Source: CAVPGH01 sp046726955 (lineage in GTDB: Bacteria > Acidobacteriota > Vicinamibacteria > Fen-336). Taken from it: DNA of 6,382 nucleotides. Positions within the stretch are counted from its first letter, which is position 1; each line of letters starts with the position of its first letter. The notes under the pieces were generated by a model, which ran no database searches, was not told the origin of the DNA, and saw only the letters and a list, made by a program, of their open reading frames with translations. The stretch is from assembly GCA_046726955.1 (NCBI GenBank), contig JBKPBQ010000402.1:1-6382 (forward strand), given 5' to 3'. Position numbers and translations under genes: made by a program. Shown one piece after another: positions 1-6,367 of the stretch.

Positions 1-555
1 GATCAGATCCGCTCGGCCGTGGACGCGACGGTGGACCGGTTCGGGCGGCTGGACATCCTCGTGAACAACGCCGGGATCGCACCGGAGAACCCGGCGGAGC
101 TGGTACGCGAGGAGGACTTCGACCTGACGCTCGCGGTGAACCTCAAGGGGACGTTCTTCGCCAGCCAGGCGGCGGGGCGAGTGATGATCCGTCAGCGCTA
201 CGGACGAATCATCAACCTGAGCTCACAGGCGGGGTTCGTGGCGCTGCCGCTGTCGTCCGTCTACTGCATCACGAAGGCCGCCGTTTCGCACCTGACGAAG
301 TGTCTCGCCGTCGAGTGGGGCAGGCACAACATCACCGTCAACGCAGTGGCGCCGACGTTCATCGCGACGCCGGGGACGGAGCCGCTGCTCGCGGATCCGG
401 AGTTCCGCGCGGACGTGGTCGAGCGGATCGCCGGCCTGCACCGCATCGGCCGGCCGATGGACGTGGCGGGCGCCGTCGTCTTCCTGGCCTCGCCGGCGGC
501 CTCCCTGATCACCGGTGACACGATCCTGATCGACGGAGGCTGGACGGCTCGATAG
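1..555 (+). CDS. SDR family NAD(P)-dependent oxidoreductase, 5'-truncated
   Basis: This is the C-terminal 184 residues of a classical short-chain dehydrogenase/reductase. The reading frame is open from base 1, so the gene starts upstream of the window. The family is normally about 250 residues, so roughly 65-70 residues are missing, including the TGxxxGxG cofactor loop. Counting from the first visible codon, the structural NNAG motif is at 22-25, the catalytic-tetrad Asn at 47 (AVNLKG), the catalytic Ser at 75 (NLSSQAG) and the YxxxK pair at Tyr88/Lys92 (YCITK). The end, ITGDTILIDGGWTAR, is the usual SDR C-terminus with its dimer-forming last strand. All visible catalytic residues are intact, so this is an active soluble NAD(P)H-dependent oxidoreductase type. 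The substrate cannot be told: FabG-like, gluconate-5-dehydrogenase-like and other sugar or alcohol dehydrogenases share these motifs. Cofactor preference is also unreadable because that region is outside the window. It converges on ispG and is not part of the minus-strand cluster. Confidence 0.93.
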   Translation, partial: DQIRSAVDATVDRFGRLDILVNNAGIAPENPAELVREEDFDLTLAVNLKGTFFASQAAGRVMIRQRYGRIINLSSQAGFVALPLSSVYCITKAAVSHLTKCLAVEWGRHNITVNAVAPTFIATPGTEPLLADPEFRADVVERIAGLHRIGRPMDVAGAVVFLASPAASLITGDTILIDGGWTAR

Positions 556-606
556 ATCCGGAGGGGGGACAGTGGCTCAGCGTCTTCGGCCGGGACGCGA
601 AGGCCG
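556..606. other. Convergent intergenic gap with weak stem-loop
   Basis: These 51 bases separate the stop codons of two convergent genes, where a shared terminator might be expected. One imperfect stem can be drawn: 582-588 with 598-604 (seven pairs including one G-T, nine-base loop). A perfect 12-base palindrome (603-614, GCCGCTAGCGGC) overlaps the ispG stop codon. No run of T follows on either strand, so this does not meet the usual picture of an intrinsic terminator. Termination here may be Rho-dependent or use a U-less hairpin. This is structure seen by eye only, with no folding energy calculated. Confidence 0.25.
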
Positions 607-1749
607 CTAGCGGCTGAGGACCCCCGACTTCTTCTCGATCAGCGCGTCCAGCTCTCGTCGCAGCCGGGGCAGGATCTCGTCGTAGGTGTAGGCCCCGACC
701 GTCTCCGTCTTCCGCTTCAGGTTGACGTGGGTGGGCCCGCACCACAGGCCCAGGTCGGCGTCGTCCGTCTCGCCGGGGCCGTTCACGCGGCAGCCCATGA
801 CCGCGATCGTGAGGGCGTGCTTCTCGGCGTAGGCCGTCATCTCCTTCACCGCCTCCGCGAGCTCGACGAAGCGCTCGTTCTCCACACGTGAGCAGGAGGG
901 GCAGGAGATGATGTTGAGCTTGTCGTCGTCGAAGACGGGGACGGAGCGGTAGCGGCCGGCGGCCATGTCGGCGAGGATCTGCTGGCCGACCACGACCTCC
1001 TCGTACTTGCGCGGGTTGGGCAGCGTCAGGCTGACGCGGAGGGTGTCCCCGATGCCCCGCGACAGGAGCTGCTCGAAGGCAACGCGCGTCTTGATGATGC
1101 CTTCCGGCGGGATACCCGCCTCGGTCACGCCGAGGTGCAGCGGAACGTCCGGTCGCGCGGCGGCGAAGCGCGTGTTGGCCTCGATGACCTTGCGGGGGTG
1201 CGAGTCCTTCAGGCTCACCACGTAGCGGTCGAAGCCCATGTCGTCGAGCATCCGGCAGTGCTCGAGGGCCGACTCGACCATCGCCGCCACGTCGTCCTCG
1301 GGGAAGCGCTCCTTGATCGCGGGGTCGACGCTCCCGCAGTTGACGCCGACCCTCAGCGCGAGGTCGTGCTCGCGGGCGACGTCCACGAGGAAGCGGACCT
1401 TCTCCACGACCGGCTTCGACTTCTCGTGGTGCCAGAGGTGGCCGGGGTTGTAGCGGACCTTGTCCACGTGGGGGGCGACGGTCTCGGCGAGGCGGTAGCT
1501 CTCCTGCAGGTCCACGACGAGGTTGGCGGACGTCTGGCGCCGGACCTCGGCGAGAGCCTCCACGTCCTTCGGGCTGTCGACGGCCACCCGGACGAGGCCG
1601 GCTCCCGCCTTCCGGATCGACTCGGCCTGCTGTACGGTGGCGTCCACGTCCTGCGTGCGCGTGGCGCACATGCTCTGTACGGCCACTGGGTGGCCGGAGC
1701 CCAGGAAGACGGAGCCGACCCTCACCGGGCGCGTGGGCTTGCGCTTCAT
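607..1749 (-). CDS. ispG: 4-hydroxy-3-methylbut-2-enyl diphosphate synthase (IspG/GcpE)
   Basis: IspG carries out the penultimate step of the MEP (non-mevalonate) isoprenoid pathway in the cytoplasm. It reductively converts MEcPP to HMBPP using a [4Fe-4S] cluster, with electrons usually from flavodoxin or ferredoxin. The 380-residue protein has the bacterial two-domain layout: an N-terminal TIM barrel (about 1-265, with VQSMCATRTQDV at 24-35 and VRYNPGH at 98-104) and a C-terminal cluster domain without the large plant/Chlamydia insertion. Cluster ligands are visible as Cys283 and Cys286 (SCPSCSR), Cys320 (MGCRVNGPGE) and Glu327. The C-terminus after GPGE is ADLGLWCGPTHVNLKR, which differs from the E. 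coli tail and holds an extra Cys337. The ATG at 1749 gives a normal N-terminus (MKRKPTRPVRVG); GAAGGA lies upstream but only 3 bases from the ATG, which is tight. It is probably the last gene of the minus-strand cluster, 31 bases after the permease, and no separate promoter is seen. Confidence 0.97.
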   Translation of the reverse strand: MKRKPTRPVRVGSVFLGSGHPVAVQSMCATRTQDVDATVQQAESIRKAGAGLVRVAVDSPKDVEALAEVRRQTSANLVVDLQESYRLAETVAPHVDKVRYNPGHLWHHEKSKPVVEKVRFLVDVAREHDLALRVGVNCGSVDPAIKERFPEDDVAAMVESALEHCRMLDDMGFDRYVVSLKDSHPRKVIEANTRFAAARPDVPLHLGVTEAGIPPEGIIKTRVAFEQLLSRGIGDTLRVSLTLPNPRKYEEVVVGQQILADMAAGRYRSVPVFDDDKLNIISCPSCSRVENERFVELAEAVKEMTAYAEKHALTIAVMGCRVNGPGETDDADLGLWCGPTHVNLKRKTETVGAYTYDEILPRLRRELDALIEKKSGVLSR

Positions 1750-1780
1750 CGATCCTTCATCGTAGCAGACCGACGCACGG
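1750..1780 (-). promoter_or_regulatory. Short spacer with ispG ribosome binding site
   Basis: This 31-base gap lies between the permease stop (TAG, 1781-1783) and the ispG ATG. On the minus strand it ends in GAAGGATCG-ATG, giving a purine-rich Shine-Dalgarno element (1753-1758) closer to the start than is usual. There is no room for a full promoter within the gap and no hairpin is evident, which supports read-through from the permease gene. A second ATG at 1758-1760 is out of frame with ispG. Confidence 0.55.
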
Positions 1781-3469
1781 CTAGCCGAGGTCCTCGAGAG
1801 CGCGCACGCCGCGGCGCATCCCGACGAGGCCCGTCCCGATGCTCATCGCTGCCGCGGCGACGAGGCAGACGCCGATGAGCAGCCGGTGACCCGTGCCGAG
1901 CGGAACGCCCCGATAGAGGGCGACGAGATAGTAGGACATCGGCCAGGCGAGGAGAGCCACCGTGAAGGCGATGAAGAGCACGGCCATGGTCATGAACGCG
2001 ATCCCGCCATAGGAGCCGGCGATCTGGGTGAGGTTCTCCGCCGAGAAGCGGGGGTACTGGGCCCCCATCCCCACCGCGAGCCCCACGAGGGCGAACGTCA
2101 TGAAGACGACGGCCACGATCGTGAGGACCTCGAGGACGGGGTCGATGCCGAGGAAGTGGTTGGAGGCGATGGTCAGGGTCACGGTCAAGAGGAGGATGGG
2201 CACGAAGCCCGTCCAGAACTTGGACCATAGGAACGAGCGCATGCTCACCGGAGCGGATCGCACGATCCAGAACGCGGAGCCCTCCGCGCTCACCGCCGGG
2301 AAGACGAAGCGCACGGCCACGGCGGAGAGCACGAACGCGGCCATGGCCAGGTTCACGAACGCGTAGGCGTTCTTGACGACGAGGCTCATGTAGGGGATTC
2401 GCGAGAGGTCGAGGATGCGGAAGTTGTACACGTACATGAAGGCGAGGGCGCCCAGGAGCAAGAGCTGCGACCACTGCGTGGTGTCGCGCAGGAAGACCTT
2501 CAGGTCCTTCACGAGCAGGCCGCGCGCCGCGGGGGCCACGGGCAGCCTCCGAGCGACCACCTCGACGCCCTGGAGCCTCGTGAAGCGGGCCTTCCTGGCC
2601 TCCTGGGCCTTGCTCCAGCCGGTGAAGTAGAAGCGGCCGAAGGCCATTCGCGCGAGGACCGTGAAGGCGAGCGCGGTCGTCCAGAGCGCTCCGAGGTGGA
2701 GCCCGTCCAAGCCGCCCTGGAGCGCGGCGAAGAGCGCTTCTCCCGTCCAGAACGACGGAAGCAGCGGCGTCAGCGGCGTGCGCAGGGTGGCGAAGAACGC
2801 GGTGACGTCGGGGAGCGCCTGCACGCTCATCAGCCTCTCCGGCTGCAGGACACGGAAGAGCAGGATGAGGCCGATCGCGAAGAGCGCGCCCATCAGCATG
2901 AGCACGTCGCGGGCCCGGCGGGCGGGGAACGTGTTCACGAGCACGAGCGTGAGCATCGAGCCCAGCGCGGCGGGGATCACGACGAAGGGAAGGACCGCGA
3001 GAGGCACGGTCAGGTAGTAGATCCAACCCGCGCACCGAGCGAGGCCGATGCCGAGGAGCACGGGCAGGACGAACGCCACCACCATCCACCCGGCCTGGCC
3101 CACGGTCCGCGCGTAGCGGGAGTAGAAGAGCCGCGCCGGCTCCACCGGAGCGGCGAGGACGAGGCGCAGGTCCTCGGACAGGAAGAACGTGGAGAGCGCG
3201 CTCACGAGCGCGCTGAAGGCCACGAAGGCGAGGAAGCTCAGGAAGAGCAGGCTCAGCCCGAGGCGGACGAGGTAGTCCCCGAGCTCCTCGTAGGAGAGAA
3301 GCTGCCAGGAGAGCCAGAAGGAGACGGTGAAGAGGATAGCGGCGACAACGAGAGAGATCGCGCCGAAGAAAATGGCGCGCAGGGCGTCGCCCTTCTCGCG
3401 GCGCCGTGCCCGATTGCGGGCGGCCCAGACCATAGGGAGCAGAAGGTAGGGGAAGGGCTGTGTCGTCAC
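1781..3469 (-). CDS. ABC-2 type exporter permease, 12-helix single-chain form
   Basis: This 562-residue integral membrane protein is the transmembrane part of an ABC exporter whose ATPase is encoded just upstream. About twelve hydrophobic segments can be picked out: roughly 31-55, 67-93, 122-144, 147-178, 188-206, 243-275, 333-350, 366-390, 418-437, 443-468, 487-509 and 527-549. A hydrophilic linker at about 280-330 (KAQEARKARF...VARRLPVAPAARG) divides it into two six-helix halves. Each half carries the same element between its second and third helix: APV at 107-109 followed by LFYSRY (114-119), and APV at 406-408 followed by FLWSKF (413-418). This resembles the large putative ABC-2 permease family (Pfam ABC_tran_2 type; from memory, not searched). 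The start chosen is GTG at 3469, preceded by GAGGGCCC and overlapping the ATPase stop by four bases (GTGA). A later ATG at codon 13 is possible but would lose the coupling. The substrate is unknown. Confidence 0.85.
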   Translation of the reverse strand: MTTQPFPYLLLPMVWAARNRARRREKGDALRAIFFGAISLVVAAILFTVSFWLSWQLLSYEELGDYLVRLGLSLLFLSFLAFVAFSALVSALSTFFLSEDLRLVLAAPVEPARLFYSRYARTVGQAGWMVVAFVLPVLLGIGLARCAGWIYYLTVPLAVLPFVVIPAALGSMLTLVLVNTFPARRARDVLMLMGALFAIGLILLFRVLQPERLMSVQALPDVTAFFATLRTPLTPLLPSFWTGEALFAALQGGLDGLHLGALWTTALAFTVLARMAFGRFYFTGWSKAQEARKARFTRLQGVEVVARRLPVAPAARGLLVKDLKVFLRDTTQWSQLLLLGALAFMYVYNFRILDLSRIPYMSLVVKNAYAFVNLAMAAFVLSAVAVRFVFPAVSAEGSAFWIVRSAPVSMRSFLWSKFWTGFVPILLLTVTLTIASNHFLGIDPVLEVLTIVAVVFMTFALVGLAVGMGAQYPRFSAENLTQIAGSYGGIAFMTMAVLFIAFTVALLAWPMSYYLVALYRGVPLGTGHRLLIGVCLVAAAAMSIGTGLVGMRRGVRALEDLG

Positions 3470-4215
3470 GGGCCCTCGATCTCCCGAAAGCCGGCCCCGC
3501 CGGTGAGCTTCAGGAAGATCGGCGTCAGCTCGTCTTCGCTCGTCCCGGCTTTGACGGTGAGCTCCTCGGCAGTTCCCCGCGCGATGATCCTCCCGCCGAG
3601 GATGATGCTGAAGCGGTCGCACATCTCCTCGGCCACCTCGAGCGTGTGCGTGCTCATGAGGATCGCGACGCCCCTGGCGCTCATCTCGCGGAAGACGTCC
3701 TTGATGAGGAGCATGCCGCGAGGATCGAGGCCGACCATGGGCTCGTCCACGAGCACGGCCTGGGGGCGGTGGAGGAAGGCCGCGCACATCACGAGCCGCT
3801 GCTTCATGCCGTGGGAGAAGCTCTCCACGAGCTCGTCCTTCCACGCGCGGATGTCGAAGAGCTCCAGGAGCTCGAGCGCCCGCGCCTCGACGGCGTCCCC
3901 ATCCTCGCCGTAGAGGCCGGCGTGGAACCGGAGGAACTCGGCGGCGGTGAGCTTCTCGTAGAGATAGGGCCGGTCGGGGATGAAGCCGAGGGCGCGCTTG
4001 GCGGCCTCGGGCTCCTTGGCGAGATCGTGCCCGTCGATCTCCACCCGGCCGGCGGTGGGCTTCAACAGGCCGGCGATCATCCGGATCGTGGTCGTCTTGC
4101 CCGCGCCGTTTGGCCCCAGGAAGCCGTGGATCTCGCCGGGAGCGACGTCGAGGCTGACGCCGTTGACCGCGAGGAAGTCGCCGTACTTCTTGACGAGCTC
4201 GCTGACGCGGATCAT
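3466..4215 (-). CDS. ABC transporter ATP-binding protein (ABC-2 exporter type)
   Basis: This is the 249-residue cytoplasmic nucleotide-binding subunit that powers the permease encoded directly after it. Motifs in order: Walker A GPNGAGKT (34-41), a Q-loop region FIPDRPYLYEKLT (78-90) in which Asp81 stands where Gln is usual, an ABC signature SHGMKQR (134-140) in place of canonical LSGGQ, Walker B AVLVDEP (153-159) with catalytic Glu158, D-loop GLDP (162-165) and H-loop His190 (STH). The SxGMKQR signature and the lack of a Q-loop Gln are typical of exporter ATPases of the CcmA/EcsA kind, and the whole resembles EcsA-like proteins. There is one cassette, so two copies must dimerise. The ATG at 4215 shares its A with the TGA of the upstream transglutaminase gene (TGATG). 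No good Shine-Dalgarno is seen, so re-initiation from the upstream gene probably supplies translation. The stop overlaps the permease start. Confidence 0.95.
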   Translation of the reverse strand: MIRVSELVKKYGDFLAVNGVSLDVAPGEIHGFLGPNGAGKTTTIRMIAGLLKPTAGRVEIDGHDLAKEPEAAKRALGFIPDRPYLYEKLTAAEFLRFHAGLYGEDGDAVEARALELLELFDIRAWKDELVESFSHGMKQRLVMCAAFLHRPQAVLVDEPMVGLDPRGMLLIKDVFREMSARGVAILMSTHTLEVAEEMCDRFSIILGGRIIARGTAEELTVKAGTSEDELTPIFLKLTGGAGFREIEGP

Positions 4216-5834
4216 CAGCGACGCCCCGGCTGCGACCAGCAGCGCGGTCCGCTGGCGTCGCGCCGCGGGATGTCGAGGTCGAGGGGCCGAGTGTCGGCGG
4301 CGGCGCGTCCCACCAGCACCGGCGCGGCCGACCCCTCGCGCACCTTCACGTCGAGGACCTGGATCTTCGCGCGGCCCACGAGACCGAGTATCGCCGCCTG
4401 TCGATCGAGACCGCCGCGGGCGAGCCGCAGGTGCGTGGCGTCGGCCGGGAACTGATTGAGCGTGGGATCGACGGGGAGCCAGATTCCCTTGCCAACGCCC
4501 TCCGTGGCGTAGAGCTCGGGCCAGGCGTGGTAATAGAAGGCTCCGCGCAGGTACACGAGCCCGACCGCGACGCGCGCGGGCAGACCGAGCGAGCGGGCCA
4601 TGGCCACGTAGAGCGCGGTGTGCTCGTTGCAGTCGCCGACGCGCGTCTTCAGGACCTCGAGCGCGTCGGGAAGGCTCACGGTGAGCTTCTTCTCCAGGAG
4701 CCGGTGCACGTAGCGCACGAGGCGCTCGGCCTGCGCGCGGGGGACCGTGGCGTCGCCCACGGCCTTCTGCGCCTCCGCCCGGATCTCGGGGGCGTCGCTC
4801 TCCAGGAACGGCTCGGGCGAGGTCTCGCGGGCCGACGGTGGATCGTCACGTCCGGCAAGGAGCGTGCGCGAGTCCCGCACTTCGAACACGTTGCCCTCGA
4901 CCGTCTGGCCCGCGCCCTGCAGCTCGGCGCCTTCGAAGTCCGCGGCACCTTCGAGACGCACGCGCAAGCGCTCGACCGCCGTCGGCTCGTCGATGCTGCG
5001 CGCCGGGGTGGGAACGATGGCGGCGGCCTCGAGCAGATCGACCTGCACCTGGCCGGGCATGGCGAGGGCCTGCGCGCGGTCCGGCGTCTCCCGGACGATC
5101 AGGAAGCCCAGAGGACTCTCCTCGCGCACGATCTCGCCGACGTCGGTGATCCAGGACTTCGTCACGATGCCCCGGAAGCGCCCTTCCACGCGAAACGCGG
5201 GAACGGGACGGCCGGCGACCTGCACCACTTCACGTGCCTGGACCTCGATCGTCATGGGGGCGTTGCTGAGCGTGGCCGGGTCGAATACGGAGACGGTGAC
5301 GGTCTGGCCGGCGGCGAGCCCGCGGGCGGCGAGCTGGCGGGGGAGATTGAGGGCGAGGGCGGGAGGCTCGGCGAGCTCCCGCGTCTCGTGCCGTTCGCCC
5401 GACGAGGTCTTGACCGCGAGGTCGAGCCGCCGGCCGTCGAGCGTGCCCGAAACGACCGTCGGTCCTGTCCCGGGATCGAGCGAGAAAGAGAACGAGCGCA
5501 GGTTGAAGTTCTTGTCCACGCGGACGACGCTCTTGAGCTGCGACGCGGTCGTGGCCCCGAGGAGCGTCATCTGCAGCCGGCCGTCCTCGCGGATCTCGAA
5601 CCCGTCGTCGGTGGCCGTCGTCTGGCCCACGGAGAAGCCGATCTTCTCGCCCCGGGAGTAGATGCCCTTCCACTGCGCCTTCGACCCGTAGCTCGCGAGG
5701 TCAGCGGCGAGGGCCACGGAGCTCTCGCGGTAGACGCGCTCGGCGAGCACACCCATCTGGACGAGCCAGGCCGCGATCAGGAAGAGCGAGAAGGGCCGGG
5801 TGAGGCGGCGGGGAAGCGGCCGAAGGAGGGTCAG
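4215..5834 (-). CDS. Membrane-anchored transglutaminase-like domain protein, probable CTG start
   Basis: From CTG at 5834 this gives 539 residues. A basic N-terminus (RPLPRRLTRP, 5-14) precedes one hydrophobic helix (about 15-32, FSLFLIAAWLVQMGVL), a signal-anchor or uncleaved signal peptide. That places the rest outside the membrane. A beta-rich region follows (about 50-340, beginning WKGIYSRGEKIGF at 55-67). A transglutaminase-like papain fold then covers about 355-465, with the Cys-His-Asp triad Cys402 (VGDCNEHT), His436 (YYHAWPELY) and Asp456 (PVDPT). Such proteins are usually cysteine peptidases, amidases or cross-linkers rather than true transglutaminases. The only ATG near the front (5756, codon 27) falls inside the membrane helix and has no ribosome binding site. 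The frame is open upstream to a stop at 5898-5900 with no ATG, GTG or TTG, whereas CTG 5834 has AGGAG seven bases before it. The stop overlaps the ABC ATPase start by one base, so a role with the exporter is likely; the substrate is unknown. Confidence 0.85.
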   Translation of the reverse strand: MTLLRPLPRRLTRPFSLFLIAAWLVQMGVLAERVYRESSVALAADLASYGSKAQWKGIYSRGEKIGFSVGQTTATDDGFEIREDGRLQMTLLGATTASQLKSVVRVDKNFNLRSFSFSLDPGTGPTVVSGTLDGRRLDLAVKTSSGERHETRELAEPPALALNLPRQLAARGLAAGQTVTVSVFDPATLSNAPMTIEVQAREVVQVAGRPVPAFRVEGRFRGIVTKSWITDVGEIVREESPLGFLIVRETPDRAQALAMPGQVQVDLLEAAAIVPTPARSIDEPTAVERLRVRLEGAADFEGAELQGAGQTVEGNVFEVRDSRTLLAGRDDPPSARETSPEPFLESDAPEIRAEAQKAVGDATVPRAQAERLVRYVHRLLEKKLTVSLPDALEVLKTRVGDCNEHTALYVAMARSLGLPARVAVGLVYLRGAFYYHAWPELYATEGVGKGIWLPVDPTLNQFPADATHLRLARGGLDRQAAILGLVGRAKIQVLDVKVREGSAAPVLVGRAAADTRPLDLDIPRRDASGPRCWSQPGRR

Positions 5835-5841
5835 CCCGCTA

Positions 5842-5846
5842 CTCCT
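5842..5846 (-). promoter_or_regulatory. Shine-Dalgarno AGGAG for the CTG start at 5834
   Basis: On the minus strand the sequence reads AGGAG-TAGCGGG-CTG, a strong Shine-Dalgarno core with a seven-base spacer. It is the best ribosome binding site in the region and decides the start of the transglutaminase gene: the protein begun here has a textbook basic stretch plus hydrophobic helix, while the downstream ATG at 5756 would cut that helix in half. Confidence 0.6.
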
Positions 5847-5899
5847 GGCGCTGGCGGGTACGCGCGACCGCTCGGGAGCCCGGGTGCGACCATTGGTTC

Positions 5900-5905
5900 A
5901 TTATA
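5900..5905 (-). promoter_or_regulatory. Consensus -10 element (TATAAT) for the minus-strand cluster
   Basis: The plus strand reads ATTATA here, giving a perfect TATAAT on the minus strand inside a short AT-rich island (about 5891-5905) in otherwise GC-rich DNA. It would place transcription start near 5893 and leave a leader of about 59 bases before the CTG at 5834. No convincing -35 box lies at 16-18 bases: the best partial match, TCGACG at 5926-5931, is 20 bases away. The same island reads CATTAT on the plus strand (5899-5904), a 4/6 match to a -10 that could serve the divergent trmJ-like gene with almost no leader. This is inferred from sequence only. Confidence 0.45.
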
Positions 5906-5911
5906 GGGGCC

Positions 5912-6367
5912 ATGGATCCGCGCCGCGTCGACGTGGTGCTCGTGCGCCCGGCGCGTCCCGTCAACGTGGCCGCGGCGTGCCGCGCCCTGAAGAACATGGG
6001 GCTGGGCGGCCTGCGGATGGTGGATCCGCCCGAGGGGCTCGATCGTCCCGAGGTGCGCGGCGTCGCCTACGGCGCCTGGGACGTGCTCGACGCGGCGCTC
6101 GTCTTCCCCACGCTCCGGGAGGCGGTGGCCGACAGCTCGTTCGTGGTGGGAACGACGGGACGGCCGCATGCCCAGGCCTGGACGCCCCGACGGCTCGCCG
6201 AGGAGGGCGCGGTGCGCGCGGGGGACGGAAGAGTGAGCCTCGTCTTCGGTCCCGAGGCGAGCGGGCTGCGCACGGACGAGCTCGAGCTCTGCCCCGTGCA
6301 CGTCCACATCCCGACCGACGCGGCCCAGCCGTCGCTGAACCTCGCGCAGGCGGTGCTGCTGCTCGCC
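5912..6367 (+). CDS. TrmJ-like TrmH-family RNA 2'-O-methyltransferase, 3'-truncated
   Basis: This is the N-terminal SPOUT domain of a TrmH-family (group 1, TrmJ-like) S-adenosylmethionine-dependent enzyme, which methylates the ribose 2'-O of tRNA (position 32 in E. coli TrmJ). About 152 genomic codons are visible; family members are about 230-260 residues, so the C-terminal part is missing. Visible motifs: motif 1 VNVAAACRALKNMGL (17-31) with the conserved Asn18 and Arg25; motif 2 LVFGPEASGL (110-119) with Glu115; motif 3 SLNLAQAVLLL (141-151), the knot that binds SAM; and the DELELC/IPTD stretch between them. The ATG at 5912 gives a normal start to the first beta strand (RVDVVLVRP). The only Shine-Dalgarno-like AGGGG is two bases away, so translation may be from a nearly leaderless mRNA. 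The frame stays open to 6382 but the last five codons (LSLIH) are adapter-derived and must not be counted. TrmJ, rather than another TrmH paralogue, is a family-level inference. Confidence 0.9.

Larger units (their letters stand above)
5835..5911. promoter_or_regulatory. Divergent intergenic control region
   Basis: These 77 bases separate the minus-strand transglutaminase start from the plus-strand methyltransferase start. They hold the AGGAG site (5842-5846), the AT-rich island with TATAAT (5900-5905) and, on the plus strand, AGGGG (5905-5909) only two bases before the ATG at 5912. No clear operator palindrome or riboswitch-like structure was seen. Confidence 0.5.

Noticed and set aside
509..1669. 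A 386-codon minus-strand frame overlapping ispG in another register
   Set aside because: ispG in the neighbouring register has every cluster ligand and full family length; the alternative is Arg/Pro/Gly-rich filler.
1746..3089. A 447-codon minus-strand frame overlapping the permease in another register
   Set aside because: Its Arg/Pro/Gly/His-rich translation has no membrane helices or motifs, whereas the overlapping permease frame shows about twelve helices.
3470..3844. A 125-codon upstream extension of the permease frame inside the ATPase gene
   Set aside because: The extension is Arg/Pro/Gly/His-rich shadow sequence overlapping the Walker B and H-loop coding region. The GTG at 3469, with its GTGA overlap and nearby GAGGG, is the natural start.
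2696..3913. A 405-codon plus-strand open frame opposite the permease and ATPase genes
   Set aside because: It crosses two well-supported genes and its translation is a charged, repetitive mix (Arg, Glu, His, Gln) with no fold signature, typical of a GC-rich shadow frame.
5754..5756. ATG at 5756 as the start of the transglutaminase gene
   Set aside because: It has no ribosome binding site and falls within a predicted membrane helix whose basic flank is encoded just upstream. Kept only as a fallback.
4431..5906. A 491-codon plus-strand open frame opposite the transglutaminase gene
   Set aside because: The translation is low-complexity, rich in Arg/Gly/Glu/His, with no recognisable domain. The opposite strand carries a catalytic triad and sensible hydrophobic patterning. 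Long antisense frames are expected at this GC content.
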